DNA of 51,551 nucleotides, taken from NCBI RefSeq assembly GCF_002091635.1, contig NZ_BDAC01000032.1, positions 1-51,551 on the forward strand. Direction: 5' to 3'. Of the stretch, positions 16,716 to 26,822 are shown piece after piece; position 1 is the stretch's first letter; each line of letters opens with the position of its first letter. The notes beneath the pieces were generated by a model, which worked only from the letters and a program-made list of their open reading frames with translations, was not told the origin of the DNA and did not search any database. This DNA comes from Pseudomonas indica NBRC 103045. GTDB taxonomy: Bacteria; Pseudomonadota; Gammaproteobacteria; Pseudomonadales; Pseudomonadaceae. Made by a program: the position numbers and the translations under genes.

Positions 16716-17599
16716 TCGAGACCTACCAGGCGCGCTGCCAGGCGCGTGTCGATGCCGCCCTGGCCAATCTGTTCCAGCCCTCCCACCCGGAGCTGGAGCG
16801 CCTCTACCAAGCCATGCGCTACAGCGTGATCAACGGCGGCAAGCGGGTCCGTCCGCTGCTGGTCTACGCCGCCTGCGAAGCCCTCGACGGCGATGTCGGC
16901 CGGGCCGACGGCGCGGCCTGCGCGGTGGAGCTGATCCACGCCTACTCGCTGGTCCATGACGACCTGCCGGCCATGGACGATGACGACCTGCGCCGTGGCC
17001 AGCCCACCACCCACAAGGCGTTCGACGAAGCCTGCGCCATCCTCGCCGGCGATGGCTTGCAGACCTTGGCCTTCGAAGTGCTCGCAGACCCGCGCGGCAA
17101 CCCGCGCGAAATCGAACTGCGCCTGGCGATGATCACCGCCCTGGCGCGCGCTGCCGGCCCGGCCGGAATGGTCGGCGGCCAGGCCATCGACCTCGGCTCG
17201 GTAGGCCGCAAGCTGGACCGCCAGGCCTTGGAAACCATGCACCGGCACAAGACCGGCGCGCTGATCGAAGCCAGCGTGCAGCTCGGCGCCCTGGCCAGCG
17301 GCCAGGCCGACGACATCGCGCTGAAAGCCCTGCACCAGTACGCCCAGGCTATCGGCCTGGCATTCCAGGTGCAGGACGACATCCTCGACGTGGAAAGCGA
17401 CACCGCCACCCTGGGCAAGACCCAGGGCAAGGACCAGGCCAACGACAAACCCACCTACCCCGCCCTGCTCGGCCTCGACGCGGCCAAGGCCTATGCCCAA
17501 GACCTGCGCGACCAGGCCCTGCACGCCCTGCGTGCCTTCGGCGATGCCGCCGAGCCGCTGCGCGAACTGGCGCGTTTCATCGTCGAACGGCGCAACTGA
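16712..17599 (+). CDS. ispA: (2E,6E)-farnesyl diphosphate synthase
   Basis: 295 residues from the ATG at 16712. The aspartate-rich motifs are [20 protein letters not shown] (first) and [19 protein letters not shown] (second), and [17 protein letters not shown] is the substrate-binding start. It condenses IPP with DMAPP and GPP to make farnesyl diphosphate for quinone, cell-wall carrier and other isoprenoids. It is coupled to xseB. dxs, the first enzyme of the same pathway, lies 4.4 kb downstream but is separated by two unrelated genes; in P. aeruginosa the trio is nearly contiguous as I recall it. Confidence 0.96.
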   Translation: MIETYQARCQARVDAALANLFQPSHPELERLYQAMRYSVINGGKRVRPLLVYAACEALDGDVGRADGAACAVELIHAYSLVHDDLPAMDDDDLRRGQPTTHKAFDEACAILAGDGLQTLAFEVLADPRGNPREIELRLAMITALARAAGPAGMVGGQAIDLGSVGRKLDRQALETMHRHKTGALIEASVQLGALASGQADDIALKALHQYAQAIGLAFQVQDDILDVESDTATLGKTQGKDQANDKPTYPALLGLDAAKAYAQDLRDQALHALRAFGDAAEPLRELARFIVERRN

Positions 17600-17618
17600 T
17601 CCGCCCTACCCTTGCTGA

Positions 17619-17644
17619 CCGCTGAATACCCGCGTATTCGGCGG
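17619..17644 (+). terminator. Probable terminator after ispA
   Basis: A 10-bp stem (17619-17628 with 17635-17644, one G-U pair) lies 20 bases after the ispA stop with a 6-base loop. The following GTTGGGC is not T rich, so it is only a moderate candidate. Confidence 0.45.
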
Positions 17645-17720
17645 GTTGGGCTTGGTTTCCGATCCCTCGATGGCCTCCTAAGCTGGACTCTCTAACAAAA
17701 AGAGACGCCGGAGCCGTCGC

Positions 17721-20700
17721 ATGCCCTTTGCCGCCCTGTTGATCGCCAACCGTGGCGAGATCGCCATCCGTATCGCCCGCGCCGCCGCCGAGCTGGGCAT
17801 CCGCAGCGTGGCAGTGCACGCCGAAGACGACGCCGGCTCGCTGCACACCCGCAAGGCCGATCTCAGCGTGCCGCTCGCCGGACGCGGCGCGGCAGCGTAT
17901 CTGGACATGCGCCAACTGATCGACATCGCCCTGGCCCAGGGCTGCGACGCCCTGCATCCCGGCTACGGCTTCCTCAGCGAAAACGCGACCTTCGCCCGCC
18001 TCTGCGCCGAGGCCGGCATCCGCTTCATCGGCCCGGCGCCGGAGGTGCTGGAAGTCTTCGGCGACAAGGCCAGGGCCCGTGAGCTGGCCGAGCGCTGCGG
18101 CGTGCCGCTGGCGGCCGGCAGCAACCGGGCGACCCGCCTGGAGGACGCCCGCGCCTTTCTCGCCGACGGGCCGATCATGCTCAAGGCCCTGGCCGGTGGG
18201 GGCGGGCGCGGCATGCGCGCAGTCCGCGAGGCGAGCGAGCTGGAGGAGGCCTACGCCCGCTGCCAGTCCGAAGCACGCACGGCCTTCGGCAATGGCGACC
18301 TCTACGTCGAGCGGCTGATCGAAAATGCCCCGCACATCGAGGTGCAAGTGATCGGCGACGGCCACCGTGTCACCCACCTATGGGAACGCGATTGCAGCCT
18401 GCAACGGCGCCACCAGAAGCTCATCGAACTCGCCCCCAGTCCGGGCCTCGACGCCGCGCTGCGCCAACGCATCCTCGACGCCGCCCTGACCCTGGCGGAG
18501 GCCACCCACTACCAGGGCATCGGCACCTTCGAGTTCCTGGTGGACGCGGCGCGCGGCGACTTCGTGTTCATGGAGGCCAACCCGCGTATCCAGGTCGAAC
18601 ACACCGTGACCGAGGCCATCACCGGCGTCGATCTGCTGCACGCCCAGCTGCGCCTCGCCGCGTGCGCCCGTCTCGACGAACTGGGCCTGGCGCAGCCGCC
18701 GGCGACCCGTGGCAGCGCGATTCAACTGCGGATCAACCTGGAAAGCATGCAGGCGGACGGCAGCGCCCGCTCCAGCGGTGGCACTCTCGCCGCCTATGAG
18801 CCGCCGAGCGGGCCGGGCATCCGCGTCGATGGCTACGGCTACGCCGGCTACACCACGTCCCCGAGCTACGACTCGCTGCTGGCCAAGCTGATCGTCCACG
18901 GCGACGACCATGCCTCCGCCCTGCGCCGCACCTACCGCGCCCTCTGCGAGTTCCGTCTGGAAGGCGTGGCGAGCAATATCCATTTCCTGCAAAACCTGCT
19001 GCGCCGTCCCGAGCTGGCGGACAACCGGGTCGACACCCGCTTCATCGAGCGCCACATCGCCGAACTGCTGGCACCCCAGGCGCAGGCCCACCCGCACCTG
19101 TATGTCCCCGTCGAGGCCGCTACGGAAACCCGCCCGCACCAGGCCGATGCCCCACCCGGCTGCCTGCCGCTGGCGGCACCGAGCCAGGGCGTGCTGGTAA
19201 GCCTGGACGTACAGGTCGGCGACGCCGTCGCCGTGGGCCAGACGGTGGCGGTGCTGGAAGCCATGAAGATGGAATTCGTGGTCAAGGCCCGCCAGAGCGG
19301 CATCGTCCGGGCGCTGGCCGCCGAACCCGGCGCCAGCCTGTTCGAGGGCACCGCGTTGCTGTTTCTCGAACCGGCGGACGTGGACGGCCCGGCGCTGGCC
19401 AGCGAAGAGCAGCTCGACCTCGACCACATCCGCGCCGACCTCGCCGAGGTCCTCGAACGCCACGCCCTGACCCGCGATGAGCGCCGCCGGGAAGCCGTGG
19501 CGAAACGGCGCCGCACTGGGCAGCGCACCGCCCGCGAAAACCTCGCCGACCTGCTCGACGCGGGCAGCTTCAACGAATATGGCGCCCTCGCCCTGGCCGC
19601 CCAGCGCCGGCGCCGCTCGGCGGAAGAACTGCTGCAGCTCAGCCCGGCCGACGGCCTGGTGGCCGGCATCGGCACGGTCAACGCCGAACGCTTCGGCGCC
19701 GAGGCGGCACGCTGCATGGCGCTGGCCTACGACTACACGGTGTTCGCCGGCACCCAGGGGGTGATGAACCACAAGAAGACCGACCGCCTGCTGCAACTCG
19801 CCGAGCAATGGCGACTGCCGCTGGTGCTGTTCGCCGAGGGTGGCGGCGGGCGGCCGGGCGACACCGATTTCGTCGGCGTCGCCGGCCTCGACTGCCACAC
19901 CTTCGTCGGCATGGCCCGGCTGTCGGGGTTGGTGCCGCTGGTGGGAATCGTTTCCGGCCGCTGCTTCGCCGGCAACGCCGCGCTGCTCGGCTGCTGCGAC
20001 GTGATCATCGCGGCGAAGGATGCCAGCCTCGGTATGGCCGGCCCGGCGATGATCGAGGGCGGCGGCCTCGGCCGCTTCGCCCCGGAAGAGGTCGGCCCGG
20101 TCAGCGTGCAGGCGCCGAACGGGGTGATCGACGTGCTGGTCGAGGACGAGGCCGACGCGGTGCGGGTGGCGCGGCAATACCTGTCCTATTTCCAGGGCCC
20201 GCTCGACGACTGGCAGTGCGCCGACCAGCGCCTGCTGCGCCAATCGATCCCGGAAAACCGCCTGCGTGTCTACGACATCCGCCAGCTCATCGAAACCCTC
20301 GCCGACAGCGGCTCGGTGCTGGAGCTGCGCCGGCAGTTCGCGCCGGGCATGATCACCGCCCTCGTCCGCATCGAAGGGCGGCCGTTCGGCTTGCTGGCCA
20401 ACAACCCCGCCCACCTGGGCGGTGCCATCGACTCGGCTGCCGGCGACAAGGCCGCACGCTTCATGCAGCTCTGCGATGCCTTCGACCTCCCGTTGCTGTC
20501 GCTCTGCGACACCCCCGGCTTCATGGTCGGCCCGGAGGCGGAGAAACAGGGCACGCTGCGCCACGTCTCGCGCATGTTCGTCGCCGCCGCCAGCCTGACG
20601 GTGCCGTTCTTCACCGTGGTGCTGCGCAAGGGCTACGGGCTCGGCGCCCAGGCCATGGCCGCCGGCAGCTTCCATTCGTCGCTGTTCACCCTCGCCTGGC

Positions 20701-20984
20701 CCACCGGCGAATTCGGCGCCATGGGCCTGGAAGGCGCGGTGCGCCTGGGCTTCGCCAAGGAGCTGGCGGCCCAGCCGGACGAGACGGCCCGCCAGGCGCT
20801 GTTCGACAAGCTGGTGGCCAAGGCCTACGACAAAGGCAAGGGCCTCAACATGGCCAGCTACCTGGAAATCGACGGCGTGATCGACCCGGCGGAAACCCGC
20901 GCCTGGCTGATACGCGGCCTCAATTCCGTGCCCCAACCGCCACGCTGGGACGGCAAGAAACGCCCCTTCATCGACACCTGGTGA
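17721..20984 (+). CDS. Single-chain biotin-dependent acyl-CoA carboxylase (BC-BCCP-CT fusion)
   Basis: 1087 residues carrying all three activities. Biotin carboxylase (about 1-445): LLIANRGEIAIRIARAA, ALAGGGGRGMRAV and FMEANPRIQVEHTVTE. Biotin carrier domain (about 470-545) with EAMKMEF, biotinyl Lys at 516. Carboxyltransferase of the propionyl-/methylcrotonyl-CoA type (about 560-1087): FVGVAGLDCHTFVGMARLSG and LLSLCDTPGFMVGPEAEKQG. Such fusions resemble the single-chain long-chain acyl-CoA carboxylases and a P. aeruginosa protein annotated as a pyruvate carboxylase (PA1400), but the carboxyltransferase half here is acyl-CoA type. The acyl substrate is unknown. The epoxide-hydrolase-like gene begins five bases after the stop, so the two are one operon. 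GGAG upstream supports the start. Confidence 0.9.
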   Translation: MPFAALLIANRGEIAIRIARAAAELGIRSVAVHAEDDAGSLHTRKADLSVPLAGRGAAAYLDMRQLIDIALAQGCDALHPGYGFLSENATFARLCAEAGIRFIGPAPEVLEVFGDKARARELAERCGVPLAAGSNRATRLEDARAFLADGPIMLKALAGGGGRGMRAVREASELEEAYARCQSEARTAFGNGDLYVERLIENAPHIEVQVIGDGHRVTHLWERDCSLQRRHQKLIELAPSPGLDAALRQRILDAALTLAEATHYQGIGTFEFLVDAARGDFVFMEANPRIQVEHTVTEAITGVDLLHAQLRLAACARLDELGLAQPPATRGSAIQLRINLESMQADGSARSSGGTLAAYEPPSGPGIRVDGYGYAGYTTSPSYDSLLAKLIVHGDDHASALRRTYRALCEFRLEGVASNIHFLQNLLRRPELADNRVDTRFIERHIAELLAPQAQAHPHLYVPVEAATETRPHQADAPPGCLPLAAPSQGVLVSLDVQVGDAVAVGQTVAVLEAMKMEFVVKARQSGIVRALAAEPGASLFEGTALLFLEPADVDGPALASEEQLDLDHIRADLAEVLERHALTRDERRREAVAKRRRTGQRTARENLADLLDAGSFNEYGALALAAQRRRRSAEELLQLSPADGLVAGIGTVNAERFGAEAARCMALAYDYTVFAGTQGVMNHKKTDRLLQLAEQWRLPLVLFAEGGGGRPGDTDFVGVAGLDCHTFVGMARLSGLVPLVGIVSGRCFAGNAALLGCCDVIIAAKDASLGMAGPAMIEGGGLGRFAPEEVGPVSVQAPNGVIDVLVEDEADAVRVARQYLSYFQGPLDDWQCADQRLLRQSIPENRLRVYDIRQLIETLADSGSVLELRRQFAPGMITALVRIEGRPFGLLANNPAHLGGAIDSAAGDKAARFMQLCDAFDLPLLSLCDTPGFMVGPEAEKQGTLRHVSRMFVAAASLTVPFFTVVLRKGYGLGAQAMAAGSFHSSLFTLAWPTGEFGAMGLEGAVRLGFAKELAAQPDETARQALFDKLVAKAYDKGKGLNMASYLEIDGVIDPAETRAWLIRGLNSVPQPPRWDGKKRPFIDTW

Positions 20985-20989
20985 ACCCC

Positions 20990-21940
20990 ATGCGCGACTA
21001 CGAACACCAACGGCTCGACGTCAACGGCATCCAGCTCAGCCTCTACTCGGCCGGCCCGGCGAACGGCCGCCCGGTCTGGCTGCTGCACGGCTTCCCCGAG
21101 TGCTGGTACGCCTGGCACCCGCAGATCGACGCGCTGGCCGCCGCCGGCTACCGGGTACACGCCCCGGAGATGCGCGGCTACGGCCAGAGCAGCGCGCCAC
21201 GGGAGATCGGCGCCTACGCCCTGCTGACCCTGTGCGATGATATCCTCGGCGCCATGGACACCCTGGGCGAACGCACGGTTTGCGTGGTCGGCCACGACTG
21301 GGGCGCGGTGGTCGCCTGGCACCTGGCGCTGCGGGCGCCGGAGCGGGTCCAGGCCCTCGGCGCCTTCTCGGTGCCCTACGGCGGACGGCCGAAACGCCCG
21401 GCCACCGAGATCATCCGCGAAGCCAGCGCAGGACGCTTCAACTACATCCTGCACTTCCAGGAACCGGGCGTGGCCGAAGCCGAACTGGATGCCGACATCG
21501 AACGCAGCCTGCGCCTGCTGCTCGGCGAACTCGACCGGCCCCTGCTGCACGACCGCCCGGCCGGCCACGGCCTGTTCGACGGCCTCCCCGCACACCCGCC
21601 GCTACCGGCCTGGTGCGACGCCGACACCTTCGACGCCTACCGGCAGAGCCTGGCGCGCGGCTTCCACGGCCCACTCAACTGGTACCGCAACTTCGAACGC
21701 AACCGGGAGGAAACCGCCCCCTTCGCCGGCCAGTTGGTGACACCGCCGACGCTGTTCCTGGTCGGCGACAACGACCCGGTGGCCCGCCTGGAAGCCCACA
21801 CCCTCAAACGCATGGCCGACGTCGTACCGCGCCTGGAACAACACCGCCTGCCGAACTGCGGCCACTGGCTGCAAGGCGAACAGCCGCAGCGGGTGAACGC
21901 GCTATTGCTGGACTTTCTCGCGCGCCACTACCCTGCCTGA
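20990..21940 (+). CDS. Alpha/beta hydrolase, epoxide-hydrolase type
   Basis: 316 residues from the ATG at 20990 (MRDYEHQRLDVNGIQLSLYS). The oxyanion motif HGFPECWYAW and the nucleophile elbow VGHDWGAVVAWHLAL place an Asp, not a Ser, at the nucleophile, as in soluble epoxide hydrolases and haloalkane dehalogenases. The cap contains tyrosines (WYRNFERNR region), the acid is probably in VGDNDPVARLE and the base His in NCGHWLQGEQP. HGFPE is typical of epoxide hydrolases. The substrate is unknown; the five-base gap from the carboxylase suggests a shared pathway, perhaps handling an acyl or terpenoid intermediate (inference). Confidence 0.85.
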   Translation: MRDYEHQRLDVNGIQLSLYSAGPANGRPVWLLHGFPECWYAWHPQIDALAAAGYRVHAPEMRGYGQSSAPREIGAYALLTLCDDILGAMDTLGERTVCVVGHDWGAVVAWHLALRAPERVQALGAFSVPYGGRPKRPATEIIREASAGRFNYILHFQEPGVAEAELDADIERSLRLLLGELDRPLLHDRPAGHGLFDGLPAHPPLPAWCDADTFDAYRQSLARGFHGPLNWYRNFERNREETAPFAGQLVTPPTLFLVGDNDPVARLEAHTLKRMADVVPRLEQHRLPNCGHWLQGEQPQRVNALLLDFLARHYPA

Positions 21941-22022
21941 CCGCTCGGTGACGGGACGTTTGGGCTGTGATGTATGCATCGGGTAAACTGCCGCATCTTT
22001 TACGCCTATAACGATCCGCCTG

Positions 22023-23912
22023 ATGCCCAAGACGTTCCACGAGATCCCCCGCGAGCGCCCCGAAACGCCGCTGCTCGACCGTGCCGACACCCCGCAGCAG
22101 CTGCGTCTGCTGGGCGAGGCGGAGCTCGAGGTGCTCGCCGACGAGCTGCGCCAGTACCTGCTGTACACGGTCGGGCAGACCGGCGGGCATTTCGGCGCCG
22201 GCCTCGGCGTGATCGAACTGACCATCGCCCTGCACTACGTCTTCGACACACCCGACGACCGGCTGGTCTGGGACGTCGGCCACCAGGCGTATCCGCACAA
22301 GATCCTCACCGGCCGCCGCGAACGCATGAGCACCCTGCGCCAGAAGGACGGCATCGCCGCCTTCCCGCGCCGCTCGGAAAGCGAGTACGACACCTTCGGC
22401 GTCGGCCACTCCAGCACCTCCATCAGCGCCGCCCTGGGCATGGCCATCGCCGCCCGCCTGCAAGGCAGCAAGCGCAAGAGCGTGGCGGTGATCGGCGACG
22501 GCGCGCTGACCGCTGGCATGGCCTTCGAGGCGCTGAACCACGCCTCGGACGTGAAGGCCGACATGCTGGTGGTGCTCAACGACAACGACATGTCCATTTC
22601 GCGCAACGTCGGCGGGCTGTCCAACTACCTGGCGAAGATCCTCTCCAGCCGCACCTACGCCAGCATGCGCGAAGGCAGCAAGAAGGTCCTCTCGCGCCTG
22701 CCCGGCGCCTGGGAAATCGCCCGCAAGACCGAAGAACACGCCAAGGGCATGCTGGTCCCCGGCACGCTGTTCGAAGAGCTGGGCTGGAACTACATCGGCC
22801 CCATCGACGGCCATGACCTGCCGACCCTGCTCGCCACCCTGCGCAACATGCGCGACCTGGAAGGCCCGCAGTTCCTCCACGTGATCACCAAGAAGGGCAA
22901 GGGCTTCGCCCCGGCCGAAGTCGACCCCATCGGCTACCACGCGATCACCAAGCTGGAGCCCCTGGGCGCGGCGCCGAAACAGGCCGGCGGGCCGAAGTAC
23001 TCCAACGTGTTCGGCCAGTGGCTGTGCGACATGGCCGCCGCCGACACCCGCCTGATGGGCATCACCCCGGCGATGAAGGAAGGCTCGGACCTCGTCGCCT
23101 TCAGCGAGCGCTTCCCGGAGCGCTACTTCGACGTCGCCATCGCCGAGCAGCACGCCGTCACCCTGGCGGCCGGCATGGCCTGCGAAGGCGCCAAGCCGGT
23201 GGTGGCGATCTACTCCACCTTCCTCCAGCGCGCCTACGACCAGTTGGTCCATGACGTCGCGGTGCAGAACCTCGACGTGCTGTTCGCCATCGACCGCGCC
23301 GGCCTGGTGGGCGAAGACGGCCCAACCCACGCCGGCAGCTTCGACCTCTCCTACCTGCGCTGCATCCCCGGCATGCTGGTGATGACCCCCAGCGACGAGA
23401 ACGAGATGCGCCGCCTGCTCACCACCGGCTACCTGTTCGAAGGCCCGGCCGCCGTGCGCTACCCGCGCGGCAGCGGGCCGAACGCCGCCATCGAGCCCGG
23501 CCTGGAGCCGCTGGAAATCGGCAAGGGCGTCGTCCGCCGCCAGGGCCAGGGCGTGGCCTTCCTGGTGTTCGGCGTGCAACTCGCCGATGCGCTCAAAGTG
23601 GCCGAAGGGCTGGACGCGACCGTCGCCGACATGCGCTTCGTCAAGCCGCTGGACGAGGCCTTGGTACGCCAGTTGGCAGACAGCCACGAGTTGCTGGTGA
23701 CCGTCGAGGAAAACGCCGTGATGGGCGGCGCCGGCAGTGCGGTGAATGAATTCCTGGCCCGCGAGGGTCTGCGCGTCCCGGTGCTCAACCTGGGCCTGCC
23801 CGACTACTACGTCGAGCACGCCAAGCCGGCCCAGATGCTCGCCGAGTGCGGCCTCGACGCCGTCGGCATCGAAGCTGCGGTGCGCGCGCGCCTGGCCAGA
23901 TCGAACGATTGA
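22023..23912 (+). CDS. dxs: 1-deoxy-D-xylulose-5-phosphate synthase
   Basis: 629 residues, full length. The thiamine diphosphate site reads [20 protein letters not shown] followed by [14 protein letters not shown]. The substrate region has [19 protein letters not shown], and the transketolase-like second half has [20 protein letters not shown] and [20 protein letters not shown]. It joins pyruvate and glyceraldehyde 3-phosphate, the first step of the non-mevalonate isoprenoid route that supplies IspA. The ribosome-binding site is weak. It starts 82 bases after the hydrolase; a TAAACT-like -10 near 21979 is a possible own promoter. Confidence 0.97.
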   Translation: MPKTFHEIPRERPETPLLDRADTPQQLRLLGEAELEVLADELRQYLLYTVGQTGGHFGAGLGVIELTIALHYVFDTPDDRLVWDVGHQAYPHKILTGRRERMSTLRQKDGIAAFPRRSESEYDTFGVGHSSTSISAALGMAIAARLQGSKRKSVAVIGDGALTAGMAFEALNHASDVKADMLVVLNDNDMSISRNVGGLSNYLAKILSSRTYASMREGSKKVLSRLPGAWEIARKTEEHAKGMLVPGTLFEELGWNYIGPIDGHDLPTLLATLRNMRDLEGPQFLHVITKKGKGFAPAEVDPIGYHAITKLEPLGAAPKQAGGPKYSNVFGQWLCDMAAADTRLMGITPAMKEGSDLVAFSERFPERYFDVAIAEQHAVTLAAGMACEGAKPVVAIYSTFLQRAYDQLVHDVAVQNLDVLFAIDRAGLVGEDGPTHAGSFDLSYLRCIPGMLVMTPSDENEMRRLLTTGYLFEGPAAVRYPRGSGPNAAIEPGLEPLEIGKGVVRRQGQGVAFLVFGVQLADALKVAEGLDATVADMRFVKPLDEALVRQLADSHELLVTVEENAVMGGAGSAVNEFLAREGLRVPVLNLGLPDYYVEHAKPAQMLAECGLDAVGIEAAVRARLARSND

Positions 23913-23954
23913 TTGTGCGTTACCCGCCACCATCCAGGCGGCGGGCGTGATTGA

Positions 23955-24145
23955 CCGAGGTCGCCCTAGGCCGCAAAGGCCAAAGGCGTGAAAAGGGAAG
24001 CAGGTGAGCCATCCGGCGATGCCTGCGCTGCCCCCGCAACGGTAACCGGCCGCGATCCCCAGGATCGCTGCGCTCCCGATCGCCACTGAGCACGCCGCTC
24101 GGGAAGGTGGGAGCGTAGGCGCCGGCAGCCCGGAGACCTGCCTCG
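23955..24145 (+). promoter_or_regulatory. Cobalamin (B12) riboswitch
   Basis: The conserved elements appear in order: GTGAAAAGGGAAGCAGGTG (about 23988-24006), GCTGCCCCCGCAACGGTAA, the GCCACTG box (about 24082), GGGAAGG and the terminal B12 box AGCCCGGAGACCTGCC (24127-24142). CGAGG near 23955 can close the structure with CCTCG near 24140. A downstream hairpin (24157-24166 with 24172-24181) with no T tract may be the expression platform. It should repress btuB when adenosylcobalamin is abundant. Confidence 0.92.
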
Positions 24146-24252
24146 ATCGACTGCGAACGATGTTGCGGAGGGCAGCATCGTCAAGCGTCGGCGCCCTGCG
24201 TCCGCCCTTGCCTGCCCTCCTCGAAAGTCTTTCCCACTTTTGAGGTTGATCC

Positions 24253-26139
24253 ATGAAACTGTCCCGACTCACCCTGGCCGTTGCGCTGCTGCCTGTCACC
24301 GGCTTCGCTGCCGAACCCGAAACCTACGACGACGCCCTCAAGCTCCCCGCCCTGGTGGTCACCTCCGGCCGTCAGGTGGAGCCGCAGCGCCAGGCCACCG
24401 CCGCCACCACCGTGTTCACCCGCAAGGACATCGAGCGCCTGCAGGTGCGCAGCGTGCCGGAACTGCTGGGGCGGGTGCCGGGCTCGTCGCTGGTGCAGAG
24501 CGGCGGACGCGGTAGCCAGACCGGCCTGTTCCTGCGCGGCACCTCACCCGCGCAAACCCTGGTACTGGTGGACGGACAGCGGATCGGCAGCGCCTCCAGC
24601 GGTACGCCGAGCCTGGAATTCCTCGCCATCGACCAGATCGAGCGGGTCGAAGTCACCCGCGGCCCCCGCTCGTCGCTCTATGGCTCCGATGCCATCGGCG
24701 GCGTGGTGCAGATCTTCACGCGCCGGGGCGAACCCGGCTTGCAGCCCCGCCTGCGGATCGCGGCCGGCAGCCACAACACCTTCGAGCGCAGCCTCGGGCT
24801 TTCCGGTGGCGACGCCGCCACCACCTTCAACCTCGGCGCCAGCATGGATGACACCCGCGGCATCGACCGGACCCGCGACAACCTCGGCGGCGACGCCGAC
24901 CGCGATGCCTTCCGCAACCGCGCCCTGAGCTTCAGCCTCAGCCACCAGCTCAACGACAGCCTGGAAGCGGGCCTGACTGTGCTCGACCAGCGCGGCCAGG
25001 CCGAATACGACGACGCCAACGCCTTCGCCTCTGGCCAGCCCAGCGACGACTTCCTGCTGAGCAGCGCGTCCGGCTATCTCCAGGCACGGTTCAACGACGT
25101 CTGGACCAGCAAGCTGTCCCTCGGCCACAGCGAAGACAAGCGCGACACCAGTGACCCGACCAACCCCTTCGGCAACTTCACCTTCAACACCTACCGCGAC
25201 TCCGCCACTTGGCAGAACACCCTGCAGCTCACCGAGCAGCACCAACTGCTGGCCGGCCTCGACTGGTACGAAGACAAACTGCACAGCACCACGGCCTTCA
25301 ACGAGACCGAGCGCTGGAACCAGGCGGCCTTCATCCAGCACCGTTACCAGGACGAGTGGTTCGGCACCGAACTGGGCCTGCGGCACGACAAGAACGAGCA
25401 GTTCGGCAGCGAGAACAGTTGGAACGCCGCCCTGCGCGTACCGGTCGGCACACTGGACGAGGTGATGCTGTCCTATGGAGAAGGCTTCCGCGCGCCGACC
25501 TTCAACGACCTGTATTTCCCCGACTTCTGCTCGTCGTTCGGCTGCTTCGCCAGCGCCAACCCCAACCTGAAACCGGAGCGCTCCAAGACCTACGAACTGC
25601 AATGGCGCCATCAGCTCGCCAACGACGGCAGCTTCGACGTCTCGCTGTACCGGACCGACATCCGCGACATGATCACCCTGGATGAAAACTTCATCCCGCA
25701 GAACGTCGCCACCGCCCGCATCAACGGCCTCGAAGCGAGCTGGAACCAGACGCTGTTCGGCTGGCACACCCGCCTCAGCGCCGGCCTCATCGACCCGCGC
25801 GACCGCGACAGCGGGCACACGCTGCAACGCCGCGCCAAACGCACCTTCAGCCTCTACCTGGACCGCGAGTTCGGCGACTTCTCGGCCGGGCTCGGCTGGC
25901 AGTTGGTCAGCCAGCGCTTCGATGACGCCGCCAACACCATCGAAGTACCGGGCTACGGCGTCCTGGGCGTCCGCGCCGGCTGGCAGATGACCCCGGAACT
26001 GCGCTGGGAAGCCAAGGTGGACAACCTCCTGGACCGCGATTACTTCAGCACCACCTACGGCCGGATGGACGGCCGCTACGGCTACCGCGAAGAAGGCCGC
26101 ACCGGCTTGCTGTCGCTCACCTGGACGCCCACGCTCTAA
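24253..26139 (+). CDS. btuB: TonB-dependent vitamin B12 outer-membrane receptor
   Basis: 628 residues. MKLSRLTLAVALLPVTGFAA is a signal peptide; LPALVVTSGRQ is the TonB box region, followed by the plug domain (ERLQVRSVPELLGRVPG, LVLVDGQRIGSASSG, RVEVTRGPRSSLYGSDAIGG). The rest is a 22-strand-type barrel ending in LLSLTWTPTL, with a hydrophobic beta-strand terminus. It moves cobalamin across the outer membrane using TonB energy. The cobalamin riboswitch 107 bases upstream supports the substrate. GAGGTT precedes the ATG. Confidence 0.94.
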   Translation: MKLSRLTLAVALLPVTGFAAEPETYDDALKLPALVVTSGRQVEPQRQATAATTVFTRKDIERLQVRSVPELLGRVPGSSLVQSGGRGSQTGLFLRGTSPAQTLVLVDGQRIGSASSGTPSLEFLAIDQIERVEVTRGPRSSLYGSDAIGGVVQIFTRRGEPGLQPRLRIAAGSHNTFERSLGLSGGDAATTFNLGASMDDTRGIDRTRDNLGGDADRDAFRNRALSFSLSHQLNDSLEAGLTVLDQRGQAEYDDANAFASGQPSDDFLLSSASGYLQARFNDVWTSKLSLGHSEDKRDTSDPTNPFGNFTFNTYRDSATWQNTLQLTEQHQLLAGLDWYEDKLHSTTAFNETERWNQAAFIQHRYQDEWFGTELGLRHDKNEQFGSENSWNAALRVPVGTLDEVMLSYGEGFRAPTFNDLYFPDFCSSFGCFASANPNLKPERSKTYELQWRHQLANDGSFDVSLYRTDIRDMITLDENFIPQNVATARINGLEASWNQTLFGWHTRLSAGLIDPRDRDSGHTLQRRAKRTFSLYLDREFGDFSAGLGWQLVSQRFDDAANTIEVPGYGVLGVRAGWQMTPELRWEAKVDNLLDRDYFSTTYGRMDGRYGYREEGRTGLLSLTWTPTL

Positions 26140-26151
26140 CACACCGGGGCG

Positions 26152-26175
26152 CCGGTGTTCTGAACGAAACACCGG
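26152..26175 (+). terminator. Hairpin after btuB
   Basis: CCGGTGTT (26152-26159) pairs with AACACCGG (26168-26175) around an 8-base loop, 12 bases after the btuB stop. There is no T tract; it is a moderate candidate. Confidence 0.45.
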
Positions 26176-26254
26176 TACCCCGCTTCTCCACTTTCCCCTT
26201 GCCCGCTCCAGCGCCTTGCGCTTGGATAGGGAAAGACGTCACCGGAGAAGCACC

Positions 26255-26815
26255 ATGTTTTCCCGCTTGCTGTTACTGCCCCTCATCCTGCTCCTGGCCG
26301 CCTGCCAGACCACCCGGCTGGAGCGGGACTTCGACCCCAACCGCGACTTCGCCGCCTACCGCAGTTGGAGCTGGCAGGAACCCGCACTGCAATACCGCCC
26401 CGACGACCCGCGCCTGAAGAGCGATCTCACCGAACAACGCATCCGCGAGGCAGTCTCCGAGCAACTCGACCAGCGCGGCCTGCGCCCGGCACAGGCCGGC
26501 AGGGCGGGGGACGTGAAGGTGCAGGTCTGGCTGATCGTCGACAAGCGCCGCGACGAAGTCACCACCCACTACGGCGGCTTCTGGGGCGGGCCGTGGAACG
26601 GCTACTGGGGCGGACCGGGCTACAGCGAGACGCGTACCCTCGACTACCAGGTCGGCACCCTGCAGATCGACCTCTACGACGGCAAGGACGGCAAGCTGGT
26701 CTGGCGCGGCAGCGGCGAGCAGATCATGCGCAGCGCCCAGCCGAACCCGAACGAGCGCGCCGCCGCCATCCGCGAAACGGTGGCGAAAGTCCTCTCCCAA
26801 TACCCGCCGCACTGA
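26255..26815 (+). CDS. DUF4136-like lipoprotein
   Basis: 186 residues from the ATG at 26255, with GGAG eight bases upstream. MFSRLLLLPLILLLAACQTT is a lipoprotein signal with the lipobox LLAAC, and Cys17 is the lipidated residue. The mature part starts DFDPNRDFAAYRSWSWQEPA, characteristic of DUF4136 proteins, and contains a glycine/tryptophan-rich loop GGFWGGPWNGYWGGPGYSE. An envelope location is expected; function is unknown for the family. It begins a tight run of four genes (gaps or overlaps of 7 bases or fewer), ending at 28133. Confidence 0.8.
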   Translation: MFSRLLLLPLILLLAACQTTRLERDFDPNRDFAAYRSWSWQEPALQYRPDDPRLKSDLTEQRIREAVSEQLDQRGLRPAQAGRAGDVKVQVWLIVDKRRDEVTTHYGGFWGGPWNGYWGGPGYSETRTLDYQVGTLQIDLYDGKDGKLVWRGSGEQIMRSAQPNPNERAAAIRETVAKVLSQYPPH

Positions 26816-26822
26816 GGCCGCC

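Noticed and set aside
18378-20936. 852-codon minus-strand frame opposite the carboxylase
   Set aside because: Shadow frame with no motifs; the plus strand has intact biotin carboxylase, BCCP and carboxyltransferase signatures.
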